A stretch of DNA of 64,000 nucleotides from Bacteroidota bacterium (lineage in GTDB: Bacteria; Bacteroidota; Bacteroidia; UBA7662; CANHCV01). Each line of letters opens with the position of its first letter. Within the stretch, counting starts at the first letter, position 1. Shown here in pieces: positions 43,682 to 52,662 of the stretch. The stretch spans positions 147,048 to 211,047 of the forward strand of contig CANMVY010000002.1 in assembly GCA_947501265.1 (NCBI GenBank). The letters are read 5' to 3'. The notes beneath the pieces are model-generated. The model was given only the letters and a program-made list of their open reading frames with translations, did not search any database and was not told where the DNA came from. The translations under genes were made by a program, and so were the position numbers.

Positions 43682-44173
43682 ATGAAATCACTTCTACATC
43701 CCATTTCTCTGGATCAAGTTCACGAATTGGCAACAATGGCTAAAGAAATTTGGTATGAATATTACCTAAGCATCATCACTCAAGAACAAATTGATTACAT
43801 GCTTGATCAATTTTATCATCGTGAAAAGCTGGAAAACGAATGGAAAAGCGGCAATCATTTTTTTAATATTGGAGAATCGGAGGAACCAATCGGTTATCTT
43901 TCAATTTCAGAAAGTGAAGAAGGCCAATTTTTCATTCATAAATTTTACCTCAAAAAAGAAAATCGAGGCGGCGGAATCGGTTCACGAGTATTTTCAGAAA
44001 TCCTCAAAAAGTACCCCAATGCCAAAGAAATTCGACTTCAAGTGAATCGAATGAATGTTGCATCCATCAATTTTTATTTCAAAAATGGATTTAAAATTGA
44101 GAAATGGGCCGACTTTGAAATTGGAAACGGATATGAGATGAACGATTACATCATGCTGTGGAAACAACCTTAA
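43682..44173 (+). CDS. GNAT family N-acetyltransferase
   Basis: A 163-residue acetyltransferase. The acetyl-CoA-binding signature is FYLKKENRGGGIGSRVF, followed by the GNAT motif B region VNRMNVASINFYFKNGF. The substrate is unknown. The start at 43682 (MKSLLHPISLDQ) fits the family; an upstream in-frame ATG at 43583 would run across the intergenic region and the start of the divergent regulator. The stop overlaps the stop of the convergent TonB receptor gene by four bases. Confidence 0.9.
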   Translation: MKSLLHPISLDQVHELATMAKEIWYEYYLSIITQEQIDYMLDQFYHREKLENEWKSGNHFFNIGESEEPIGYLSISESEEGQFFIHKFYLKKENRGGGIGSRVFSEILKKYPNAKEIRLQVNRMNVASINFYFKNGFKIEKWADFEIGNGYEMNDYIMLWKQP

Positions 44174-46539
44174 AAATCGAACATGATCCCGAAAGTGGAA
44201 ATCATTCTTCCTGTATCTGCATTGATGAGCTTGGTTTGGTACTGCCCATTTCCAGCTAAAACAGGTTGATGGTTGGCATTGCGTTCCAAAATCAGATAGG
44301 GAACTGCTGGCAAAGAACTGCGATTGGCATTTGCCAAATCGATGAAAAGGTTCAAACTCTTTTTGTTGAAATGAAAAGTTTTGTCCACCCTTAAATCAAA
44401 CTGACCATATCCCGGCAATCGAGCCTGATTCAATTGATTGGCGTAATCGAACACCCCTCTTTGATTAATGTCCCAAACGCTCATTTGCGAGGAAAGAGCA
44501 ATATCGTAAGGCGTATAGGGATTACCACCAGCGTATCCATACCTTAGACCAACTTGCCAATGTTTGGTGAACACTTTTCCAAAAGAAATTGTTGAAAAAT
44601 ACCGATTATCCCAAGCTGATGGCACCCATTTCCCATTCCGATCTGAGAATTCACTCACCACATAGGTGGCATTAAACATCCAAAAATAGTTCTTTTTCAA
44701 TTGCTGTTTTGCTTGTAGTTCCAAACCATAAGCATGTCCAGAAGATGTTGAATTTGCCAGTTGATTTCCAACTAAAACATAATTGGCATTCGCATTCGAA
44801 AAGGAAATGGAATCGAACAGCAAGAATGGAACTTGGCTATACTTTTTATAGAAACCCTCCATTTTAAACTGATAGCCTTGCTCATTTTTATGCTCTATTC
44901 CAAGAACAATTTGGCGCGATTTCATGTAATCCAAATTTGGCTGATTCTCCAATCCTTGGTTACCGTACATCATGACTACATAGGCGGGCAATTGGTAATA
45001 AATTCCAGCATTTCCATGAATCCACCATTGGGGAGAGAACTGAAAAGACGCCGATAGGCGAGGTGAAAATTGCCGCCAAAATTGACTCATTTTTTCATTG
45101 TAGGAATTGGCATCCATGCGAATTCCTCCCGACATGCTGAAGTTTCCCCAAACCCGACCGATGTTAGAAAAGAAACCGTACCTGAACATGTTTAGTTGAT
45201 TGGAGTAATCAATCGTATCGATTCGTGCATCGCGATGGGTAAAATAGGAAAAGTTAGAAGCTCTAATTTCATCTATTTCACCGTTTACTCCGTAGGCCCA
45301 CTCCCACTCTCTTTCGTATCCCTTTTGTTCAAGTCGAAATTTATTTTCTGCCTCAATCGTTTGATAGCGCATCAACAAATTCTCAGGTATTGTTACGTTT
45401 TCACGGTATTTGTTGGCCTTGTTCAAGGTCCAATTTCGACTAAAAACCACGGAATACACACTTTTGGGAAGGTAATGCTTGTAGTGAATTCCAGCGGTAT
45501 ATTGATAAATATTACCTTCAGGAATGTATCCCACGTTGTACAGAATTGCTTCAGACGAATCGTTATTCGTGCGATTTAGGCGATATTTATCGTAACCGCC
45601 CAACGCGACTAAGGTAATTTCATTTTTGTCGTTAGGGCGGTAAACTTGTTTGTACTGAACATCGGAATACGTTGGAATTACCGGTAATCCCAATGCTTCC
45701 AATACGTGTTGAACATAACTTTCTCGGGCTGAAAAGAAAAAGGACGATTTTTTTCCCATGGGTCCTTCCAATTGAAATCCCCAATCGGAATAACCGAGGT
45801 TGAAACTTCCTCCAAAACGATCTTTGCGCCCTTCTTTCTGAGTCATTTCCAGAACAGAACTCAACGCATTGGGTCGATTGGATGGAAAAGCACCGGTGTG
45901 CAATTCTGCACTTTTGAGCATTCGAGCATTTACGATGCTATTTGGACCGCCCGAGGTTCCTTGAACGGTAAAGTGCGTTAGACTTGGAATTTCAATTCCA
46001 TCCAAGTAAAATCGGTTTTCATTGGATGCTCCTCCACGTATGACAATGTTGTAACCAAAAGAAACCCGGGGCGAAACGCCGGGCAAACTGCGAATGGTTT
46101 TAGAAATGTCTAACGCAGAGCCTGGCATCCGTTCTAATTCATAAGCTGAAAGCGATTGAATGGATAATGGACTTTCTTTTGTTCTGGAAAATGCATCCTC
46201 GGTAATCAAAACAGCATTCATTTCGTGGCTTTTTGACACCAAAATGAATTCGTAGTAGGTCGGTTTTGCGGAAGTTAATTCAAGTTGATAAACCAATTGT
46301 GAAATGTAACCGAGAGCAGAAACTTCCACGTTGTAAATGCCTGGTTTTACTTTTAGCTCAAACTTTCCATTTTCATCGGAAATGCAAGCAGAATTTTGAG
46401 TAAGCAATCGAACCGTTGCTCCAACCAATGGTTCTTTTCCTTTATCGCTGAATACGGTTCCTTTAAGAATAGCATTTTGTCCAAGGCCAATTGAGGCTAA
46501 AAAGATGATTAAAACGAAACCAAGCAGCGATTTTTTCAT
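44170..46539 (-). CDS. TonB-dependent receptor with CarboxypepD_reg domain
   Basis: A 789-residue outer-membrane receptor. After a signal peptide comes a carboxypeptidase regulatory-like beta-sandwich (residues about 22-105: LKGTVFSDKGKEPLVGATVRL, DENGKFELKVKPG), then the plug (SLPGVSPRVSFGYNIVIRGG, NRFYLDGIEIP) and a barrel ending in MFDF. This architecture is typical of Bacteroidota importers, but no SusD-like partner is adjacent. A -7 box TAACTTTG ends four bases before the ATG. Substrate unknown. Confidence 0.93.
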   Translation of the reverse strand: MKKSLLGFVLIIFLASIGLGQNAILKGTVFSDKGKEPLVGATVRLLTQNSACISDENGKFELKVKPGIYNVEVSALGYISQLVYQLELTSAKPTYYEFILVSKSHEMNAVLITEDAFSRTKESPLSIQSLSAYELERMPGSALDISKTIRSLPGVSPRVSFGYNIVIRGGASNENRFYLDGIEIPSLTHFTVQGTSGGPNSIVNARMLKSAELHTGAFPSNRPNALSSVLEMTQKEGRKDRFGGSFNLGYSDWGFQLEGPMGKKSSFFFSARESYVQHVLEALGLPVIPTYSDVQYKQVYRPNDKNEITLVALGGYDKYRLNRTNNDSSEAILYNVGYIPEGNIYQYTAGIHYKHYLPKSVYSVVFSRNWTLNKANKYRENVTIPENLLMRYQTIEAENKFRLEQKGYEREWEWAYGVNGEIDEIRASNFSYFTHRDARIDTIDYSNQLNMFRYGFFSNIGRVWGNFSMSGGIRMDANSYNEKMSQFWRQFSPRLSASFQFSPQWWIHGNAGIYYQLPAYVVMMYGNQGLENQPNLDYMKSRQIVLGIEHKNEQGYQFKMEGFYKKYSQVPFLLFDSISFSNANANYVLVGNQLANSTSSGHAYGLELQAKQQLKKNYFWMFNATYVVSEFSDRNGKWVPSAWDNRYFSTISFGKVFTKHWQVGLRYGYAGGNPYTPYDIALSSQMSVWDINQRGVFDYANQLNQARLPGYGQFDLRVDKTFHFNKKSLNLFIDLANANRSSLPAVPYLILERNANHQPVLAGNGQYQTKLINADTGRMISTFGIMFDF

Positions 46540-46543
46540 GCTG

Positions 46544-46572
46544 CAAAGTTAATTTCATGCTGCTTGGAGCAA
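46544..46572 (-). promoter_or_regulatory. Promoter of the CarboxypepD_reg TonB receptor
   Basis: On the minus strand TTG (46572-46570), 18 bases, TAACTTTG (46551-46544). Only GCAG-like four bases separate the box from the ATG at 46539, so the transcript should begin at or beside the start codon. Confidence 0.7.
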
Positions 46573-46607
46573 CTAAGGGAATTGTCAGTTGTTGGTCAAA
46601 GTAGGTG

Positions 46608-47624
46608 TTATTCGTCCTTGCACAAACCCTCCACCACGTGGAAAGCATCGTGAACTTTGGTGAGCTCTGACATGATCTTTTCATTTTTGGTTGGTTTACT
46701 CACCAACTCTTGCACCACTTTCGCTTGTTTCACCAGGTCTTCCAAGGCCTTACGAATGCTTGGGGAATCGTATGAAGCGGGCAACTTTCCGTTTTTCAAG
46801 GCTTCGCCTTTCATCACCATTTCTGTTGCCCTTAAACGAATTGGATCGAAATTGCCTTCCTCGGCAGGATGAAAAGTTTGGGCCATCACCTTGTGAAAAT
46901 CCTTCAATTCAATCCACGCATCCTTTTCAATCACCTTCAAAAATGGATCATTCAACGCTTTTTGGTAATTCTTATCCACCTCAACCCAATTGATCACATT
47001 CCAAATAGCACCCAAATAATCGTTTCGCTTGTTTTGGTATTTCAAATAATACGCATGCTCCCAAACATCAATGCCCAAAATGGGAATTCCGCGTTCTTTC
47101 ATCGCATCCATAATTGGATTATCTTGATTTGCCGAAGAACACACCATCAATTTCTTTTCTGGTGTTACCACCAACCAAACCCATCCCGAACCAAAACGAG
47201 TCATCGCTCCCTGATTCATCATTTTCTTCAAAGAATCCAAACTGCCCCATTGCTGAGTGATGGCTTTAGCGACAGGCATTTCAGAATTCCAAGGTTGATT
47301 GACCCCTAAAACATTCCAAAACAAGGTGTGATTGTAATGTCCGCCTGCATTATTTCGAATGGCATCCCCAGTTCTTGATGCCACTAACAACATTTCTTCC
47401 AATGATTTTTTCTCGTACTTCGATCCGGCCAAAGCCTTGTTCAAATTATTCACGTAAGCTTGGTGGTGTTTGGTATAGTGAATTTCCATGGTGGCCGCAT
47501 CAATGAACGGTTCCAGGGCATTGTAAGCATACGGCAGAGAACCCAATCTGAAAAAATCGGGATTATTTTGAGTGAATGCAAAGGTTGAAACCATTGCGAA
47601 AAGGAGGGTAAAAAGATGCTTCAT
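46608..47624 (-). CDS. Exported Fe/Mn superoxide dismutase with extra C-terminal domain
   Basis: A 338-residue protein. A signal peptide (MKHLFTLLFAMVSTFAFTQ) precedes a complete Fe/Mn SOD domain (about residues 25-215) with metal ligands His49 (EIHYTKHHQAYV), His99 (GGHYNHTLFW), Asp186 and His190 (GIDVWEHAYY). Residues about 225-338 are an additional predicted helical domain with several His and one Cys (KVMAQTFHPAEEGNF; VHDAFHVVEGLC), which ordinary 200-residue SODs lack. It converts superoxide to peroxide and oxygen, here in the periplasm. The start at 47624 gives the better signal peptide; 47639 is possible. A TAAGTTTG box lies 12 bases upstream. Confidence 0.93.
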   Translation of the reverse strand: MKHLFTLLFAMVSTFAFTQNNPDFFRLGSLPYAYNALEPFIDAATMEIHYTKHHQAYVNNLNKALAGSKYEKKSLEEMLLVASRTGDAIRNNAGGHYNHTLFWNVLGVNQPWNSEMPVAKAITQQWGSLDSLKKMMNQGAMTRFGSGWVWLVVTPEKKLMVCSSANQDNPIMDAMKERGIPILGIDVWEHAYYLKYQNKRNDYLGAIWNVINWVEVDKNYQKALNDPFLKVIEKDAWIELKDFHKVMAQTFHPAEEGNFDPIRLRATEMVMKGEALKNGKLPASYDSPSIRKALEDLVKQAKVVQELVSKPTKNEKIMSELTKVHDAFHVVEGLCKDE

Positions 47625-47636
47625 AGGATTTTTTTT

Positions 47637-47644
47637 CAAACTTA
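47637..47644 (-). promoter_or_regulatory. -7 promoter element of the superoxide dismutase gene
   Basis: Reads TAAGTTTG on the minus strand and ends 12 bases before the ATG at 47624. No clear -33 element. Confidence 0.55.
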
Positions 47645-47677
47645 ACGGAAAGAATCAATTTTTTGTTCATTTCAAGG

Positions 47678-47685
47678 TAATTTCG
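47678..47685 (+). promoter_or_regulatory. -7 promoter element of fdhD
   Basis: TAATTTCG, seven bases before the ATG at 47693 and identical to the gltA box. It faces away from the superoxide dismutase promoter 33 bases to the left. Confidence 0.5.
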
Positions 47686-47692
47686 TTGAATC

Positions 47693-48508
47693 ATGTTGGC
47701 CCGCCCCATCCCCATCGTTCGTACCATCGACTCGGTTAAACAACCGGAAATGGATTTATTGGCCGAAGAAGCCCCGCTTGAAATTCGAATCATTTTCGGC
47801 CAAAATGACAATCGAAAAGAAAAGTCACTATCGGTAACCATGCGAACACCGGGCGATGATAAGCACCTCGCTCTTGGTTTTTTATTCACCGAAGGGATGA
47901 TTGATTCCCCATCAGAAGTTTTGGAAATTCGCCATTGCGAACAAACGCCTCTGGAAGCCCGAGGCAACGTCATCAAAGTGTGGATGAATACCGATTGGAG
48001 CTGGCCGCAGCATTCCATGGAACGAAATTTCTACACCACCTCCAGCTGCGGAGTATGTGGGAAATCGTCCATCGAATCCATCCATTCTCGTTGCTCCTAT
48101 TCCATCTCTTCCCTAAAATTCGATGAAGAAATTCTCGGCGAACTTCCTGAAAAATTACGATTAGCTCAAATTGCCTTCAAGCACACCGGTGGAATTCACG
48201 CTTCGGCCTTGTTCAATAACCTAGGGGAAATCCAATCGGTAGCCGAAGATGTAGGCAGGCACAATGCATTGGATAAAATCATCGGGAAAGCCTTCATCAA
48301 CCATCAACTTCCGCTTTCTCAAACCATCCTTTTGGTAAGCGGGCGATTGAGTTTTGAATTGGTCCAAAAAGCAGCAACGGCCGGAATTCCAGTCATCGCC
48401 GCCATCGGCGCACCGTCGTCCTTGGCGGTAGAACTTGCAAAAAAAATGAACATCAAATGTTACGGATTCGTAAAAGAAAAACGATGGAACAACTATACCC
48501 CAGAATAA
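47693..48508 (+). CDS. fdhD: Formate dehydrogenase accessory sulfurtransferase FdhD
   Basis: A 271-residue sulfurtransferase that moves sulfur from a cysteine desulfurase to the molybdenum cofactor of formate dehydrogenase. The active-site loop SSCGVCGKSS has Cys119 and Cys122, and AEDVGRHNALDK and VSGRLSFELVQKA are conserved family blocks. No formate dehydrogenase gene is in the window; a MoaD-like gene begins at 63835. The mannosidase start lies 25 bases inside its 3' end. Confidence 0.95.
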   Translation: MLARPIPIVRTIDSVKQPEMDLLAEEAPLEIRIIFGQNDNRKEKSLSVTMRTPGDDKHLALGFLFTEGMIDSPSEVLEIRHCEQTPLEARGNVIKVWMNTDWSWPQHSMERNFYTTSSCGVCGKSSIESIHSRCSYSISSLKFDEEILGELPEKLRLAQIAFKHTGGIHASALFNNLGEIQSVAEDVGRHNALDKIIGKAFINHQLPLSQTILLVSGRLSFELVQKAATAGIPVIAAIGAPSSLAVELAKKMNIKCYGFVKEKRWNNYTPE

Positions 48509-51153
48509 TTACGCTTCTTACTTTCTTTTCCATCCTTGGAATTTCTAACGCTCAAATTGCAGATACGTTAACCGGTTGGACGTTCAAAGTACCCTCCCAC
48601 GAATCAACGGCAACACATGCAAACCAATGGCTTCCATGTCAAGTACCTGGAACCATTTACAGTGCTTTGTATGAGAACCAACTCATCCCCAATCCCCTAT
48701 TGGGAGACAATGAGAAAAACGTACAATGGATTGAAGAAAGGGATGGTTACTTCAAATGCCTATTCACTCCATCTCCAGAGATTTTCACCAAAACAAACAT
48801 CGAAATCATTCTCAAGGGGCTAGATACTTATGCTCAAGTTTTTTTGAATGGTAAAGCCATTGCTCAAACCGACAACGCATTTCGAACTTATCGAATTGAT
48901 GTGAAACCATGGTTAAAACCCGGTAAAAACGAACTGCTTATTTCTTTTGAATCGGCGGTAAAACAAGGGAAATTTTTGGCAAAAAATCATCAACCCTATT
49001 TACCAGGGGATGAACGCGTTTTTGTACGCAAACCGCAATACCAATTCGGCTGGGATTGGGGTCCGAGACTTGCAGGATTTGGCATTACCCAGCCGGTTGT
49101 TTTGGAAGGATGGGATCAGTTCCGAATTTCAGATCTCCACGTTCAAACCCAACTGAATGAAACCATGGATACAGCTTGGGTGCAAGTGAATGCAGATGTT
49201 GTTTCCAACTCTGCGTTGGCTGTTCCTGTTGAATTTTTCTTGCGAGATAACTTGGATTTAGATTTTGGAACAACCCATATTCACCAAAAAACCAATGTGC
49301 TATTAAATCCGGGAACCACAACCATTTCTCAAAAACTGGTTCTTCCAAATCCAGAATTATGGTTCCCAAATTCTAACTATGCAAAAACGTACAAAGCAGC
49401 TTTTGCCATTCTTCAAGACACCCTAAATCCGATTAGTAGAAGCTGTATTTTTGGAGTCCGTACGATTGAATTAGATACCACCAATGGAGGATTTTCTTTC
49501 GTGGTAAACAAGACTCCCGTTTTTGTTACCGGTGCCAATTATATCCCCGAATCGGCTTTTGGGCCCGTTGGATTATTCGATTCGGCCAAGGTAATCAACA
49601 ACCGATATCAGCGCTTTTTTCAGTTCAACGAAGCCGGCGTAAACATGATTCGAATTTGGGGCGGTGGCCTTTACGCCGACGAAGAGTTGTTGGATTATTG
49701 TGACATGGCGGGAATCATGGTTTGGCAAGATTTCCCTTTTGCTTGTGGCATGTATCCGGGGGATAAGTCATTTTTATTTTCGGTACAAGAAGAAGCTACC
49801 GAGCAAGTGAAAAGAATACGAAATCACCCCTCTCTTGCACTTTGGTGTGGAAACAACGAAAACGATGAGGGGTGGTTCAATTGGGGATGGCAAAAGCAAT
49901 ACGGTTATTCTCCAAAAGATTCAGCCAAGGTTTATGCCGATTATCAGTTATTGTTCAATAGCCTTTTGCCCGGAATTGTCCAAAATTATCATCCCAGCGC
50001 CCCCTACGTGCATTCATCTCCTCGTTACGGCTGGGGGCGCACCAAAAGCATGACCGAAGGCGATAGCCACTACTGGGGAGTTTGGTGGGGAATGGAACCT
50101 TTTGAAAAATACACCCAAAAAGTCCCTCGATTCATGTCTGAATTTGGATTTCAAGCCCTACCCCACCTCAGCACCTGGAAAAAAACGGTTTCCGATAGTT
50201 CCATGTTTTGGAAATCGCCTGAATTGAAGGCCCATCAAAAACACCCTACCGGGTATGAAACGATTGAAACCTACCTTCTTCGCGACTACCCAAAACCGGA
50301 AAAATTGGAGGACTGGATTTATTTAAGTCAACTCAATCAGGCAAGAGGAATCGGAATGGCTCTTTCAGCCCAACGTAAAGCTGCCCCGTATTGCATGGGC
50401 TCTCTCTTTTGGCAATGGAACGATTGCTGGCCCGTAAGTAGCTGGAGTGCTGTAGATTATTATGGAAAACCTAAAGCGTTATTTGAACACCTAAAAACTG
50501 CATTTAACGATAACTTTTTGGTTGTGGATACCCAAGAAAACCTGGTTAAATTCTTTTGGACTCGGAAAACACCGTTTACAAAAAATACCCTTCAGGATGA
50601 ACCCAGTTTCGAAATTCAACTCTTTCACCGAGATGGAAAAGTTTTAAAAAGTTGGTCAATCGTTCCCAACCAAGAATGGTTTGAAGGGACTAAAGGCACT
50701 GATTTTGTCCTTCCAATCCTTGAGTTTTCCCTGGATACCATCGAAGGATTTCATAAGGAAGAGTGCATTTTGTACTACTCGACCATGTATCCAGGATGTG
50801 AGGATATGATCGAATACCCTTCAGAATTCACGTTTGTACGTCCGAAAGATCTTCAGCTTCTTCCAGAAAATATACAATGGAAGGTAAAAAAATGCCGATA
50901 CGACGATTGCAAAAATCGGTTTAACCTAAGCATTACGTCCCCTTACTTTCAAAAAGATGTTTATTTGTTGGATAAATCAGATCGATTAAATTTCATGAAT
51001 ACCGACCAGATCAACATCTCAAGTTCACTACCTTCTTTTTTTAGCTTTCAAGGAGAAAAAGTGATCTACCACGGGACAAAAAAGGAAATAAGAAAGATTA
51101 AAAAAGCCATCGAAGTCCAAACCCTTAACCAATTCTTGGGGAAAAATCCGTAA
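48484..51153 (+). CDS. Beta-mannosidase, glycoside hydrolase family 2
   Basis: An 889-residue exported enzyme that removes terminal beta-mannose from oligosaccharides. Signal peptide ITLLTFFSILGISNAQ; N-terminal GH2 sugar-binding domain (VPGTIYSALYENQLIPNP, GLDTYAQVFLNG), immunoglobulin-like domain, then the TIM barrel with acid/base Glu459 (LWCGNNENDEGW) and nucleophile Glu553 (FMSEFGFQALP). The start MEQLYPRIIT was preferred to an ATG 27 bases upstream because it opens directly into the signal peptide; it overlaps fdhD by 25 bases. No other polysaccharide-utilisation genes are adjacent. Confidence 0.94.
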   Translation: MEQLYPRIITLLTFFSILGISNAQIADTLTGWTFKVPSHESTATHANQWLPCQVPGTIYSALYENQLIPNPLLGDNEKNVQWIEERDGYFKCLFTPSPEIFTKTNIEIILKGLDTYAQVFLNGKAIAQTDNAFRTYRIDVKPWLKPGKNELLISFESAVKQGKFLAKNHQPYLPGDERVFVRKPQYQFGWDWGPRLAGFGITQPVVLEGWDQFRISDLHVQTQLNETMDTAWVQVNADVVSNSALAVPVEFFLRDNLDLDFGTTHIHQKTNVLLNPGTTTISQKLVLPNPELWFPNSNYAKTYKAAFAILQDTLNPISRSCIFGVRTIELDTTNGGFSFVVNKTPVFVTGANYIPESAFGPVGLFDSAKVINNRYQRFFQFNEAGVNMIRIWGGGLYADEELLDYCDMAGIMVWQDFPFACGMYPGDKSFLFSVQEEATEQVKRIRNHPSLALWCGNNENDEGWFNWGWQKQYGYSPKDSAKVYADYQLLFNSLLPGIVQNYHPSAPYVHSSPRYGWGRTKSMTEGDSHYWGVWWGMEPFEKYTQKVPRFMSEFGFQALPHLSTWKKTVSDSSMFWKSPELKAHQKHPTGYETIETYLLRDYPKPEKLEDWIYLSQLNQARGIGMALSAQRKAAPYCMGSLFWQWNDCWPVSSWSAVDYYGKPKALFEHLKTAFNDNFLVVDTQENLVKFFWTRKTPFTKNTLQDEPSFEIQLFHRDGKVLKSWSIVPNQEWFEGTKGTDFVLPILEFSLDTIEGFHKEECILYYSTMYPGCEDMIEYPSEFTFVRPKDLQLLPENIQWKVKKCRYDDCKNRFNLSITSPYFQKDVYLLDKSDRLNFMNTDQINISSSLPSFFSFQGEKVIYHGTKKEIRKIKKAIEVQTLNQFLGKNP

Positions 51154-51158
51154 TTTTG
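51151..51158 (+). promoter_or_regulatory. -7 promoter element of prfB
   Basis: TAATTTTG; its first three bases are the stop codon of the mannosidase gene. It ends seven bases before the ATG at 51166. Confidence 0.6.
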
Positions 51159-51165
51159 CGCCCGT

Positions 51166-52254
51166 ATGACGAACGAGCAATTTGAGGAGGCTAGAACCCG
51201 AATCTCCAACTTAAGGGGGTTCCTTTCCATTGAAGAGCGATTGGAGAAAATCAATGAAATTGAGCGCCTTTCGGCCGCTCCCGATTTTTGGGACGATGCG
51301 AATAAGGCGCAAGAAACATTGAGATCCATCAAATCCGATAAAATGTGGGTGGGTGAATTCAATGATCTGAAAAGCTCTTTTGATGATCTTGAAGTATTGA
51401 AGGAATTCAAAGAAATGGGTGAAACATCGGAATTAGAGCTCGATTCGGCCTACAACTCCACCTTTAAAATGTTGGAGGACTTGGAGTTCAAAAACATGAT
51501 GAGTGCAGAAGAAGACATTCTCGGTTGCGTTCTGGAAATCAACTCCGGAGCCGGCGGTACCGAATCGCAAGATTGGACCAGCATCATGATGCGCATGTAC
51601 CTCATGTGGGCAGAAAAACACAGATTTACCGTTCGTGAGTTGGAAATGACACCGGGTGAAGAAGCCGGCGTAAAGTCTGTTTCCTTGGAAATCACCGGGG
51701 AATTTCCTTATGGATATTTGAAAGGCGAAAACGGCGTTCACCGTCTCGTGCGAATTTCTCCTTTCGACGCCAACCAACGCCGTCATACTTCTTTCGCTTC
51801 GGTCTATGTTTACCCGCTGATCGATGATAACATTGTGATTGAAGTCAAAGACGCCGATGTAGATTTGCACACTTCTCGTTCGGGTGGAGCTGGTGGACAA
51901 AACGTAAACAAAGTAGAAACCAAGGTGCAATTAACGCACAAACCAACCGGAATTGTGGTGGTTTGTCAAACCGAACGAACCCAATTGGGCAACCGTGAAA
52001 AAGCCATGCAAATGTTGAAATCGCGCTTGTACGAATTGGAAGTAAGACGCAGAAACGAAGAGCGCGATAAAGTTGAAGCCGGAAAACTGAAGATTGAATG
52101 GGGATCTCAAATTCGAAACTACGTTCTTCATCCTTATAAATTGGTGAAAGATCTCCGCACCGAATACGAAACCTCCGACGCCTTTGGTGTTTTGGATGGA
52201 GAGCTCGATGAATTCATCAAACAATTTTTGTTGGGATACAACGGAAACCGATAA
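51166..52254 (+). CDS. prfB: Peptide chain release factor 2, encoded without a frameshift
   Basis: A 362-residue release factor that reads UGA and UAA. The catalytic GGQ is in [14 protein letters not shown] and the domain layout is standard. Many prfB genes need a +1 frameshift at an in-frame UGA near codon 25. Here the frame is continuous, although an AGGGGG tract (51214-51219) and the following CTT remain where the E. coli signal lies, with TCC replacing the UGA-C position. The SPF-type anticodon region was not analysed in detail. A -7 box lies just upstream. Confidence 0.95.
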   Translation: MTNEQFEEARTRISNLRGFLSIEERLEKINEIERLSAAPDFWDDANKAQETLRSIKSDKMWVGEFNDLKSSFDDLEVLKEFKEMGETSELELDSAYNSTFKMLEDLEFKNMMSAEEDILGCVLEINSGAGGTESQDWTSIMMRMYLMWAEKHRFTVRELEMTPGEEAGVKSVSLEITGEFPYGYLKGENGVHRLVRISPFDANQRRHTSFASVYVYPLIDDNIVIEVKDADVDLHTSRSGGAGGQNVNKVETKVQLTHKPTGIVVVCQTERTQLGNREKAMQMLKSRLYELEVRRRNEERDKVEAGKLKIEWGSQIRNYVLHPYKLVKDLRTEYETSDAFGVLDGELDEFIKQFLLGYNGNR

Positions 52255-52282
52255 TTGGCTCCATTTTTGATGTACAGAAAAC

Positions 52283-52657
52283 ATGTTTAAACTCGTTCAA
52301 ATTTGCTTGATTTCTGTTGGATTATTGCTGGGAAATCCTACATTTGACCCGCTAATTTCATCCATTCAAACCAATCAAATTTCTGAATTAAGTTCTCATT
52401 TCGATGAAGAAATTTCAATAACACTCGGCAAAACAAAAGGTTATTATTCCAAGAGCAAAGCCGAGCAATCTGTTCAACAATTTCTTAAGGAACATCCTGT
52501 CCAAAAAGCCTTTATTCAATCAACTGGAACTAAAGACGACGATCAATTTGCAATCGGAAAAATGATCGATAAATCAGGCAAATCATTTCGCTTGTATTTG
52601 ATGGGAAAAGAAAAAAATCACCGATTTGTTTTGCTCGAATTACGCTTTCAAGAATAA
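52283..52657 (+). CDS. DUF4783 domain protein
   Basis: A 124-residue exported protein with signal peptide (FKLVQICLISVGLLLG) and an NTF2-like small domain typical of DUF4783 (SHFDEEISITLGKTKGYYSK, AEQSVQQFLKEHP, GTKDDDQFAIGKM). Function unknown; it is regularly found directly before nadC in Bacteroidota, as here, with five bases between the genes. Confidence 0.86.
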   Translation: MFKLVQICLISVGLLLGNPTFDPLISSIQTNQISELSSHFDEEISITLGKTKGYYSKSKAEQSVQQFLKEHPVQKAFIQSTGTKDDDQFAIGKMIDKSGKSFRLYLMGKEKNHRFVLLELRFQE

Positions 52658-52662
52658 AATCC

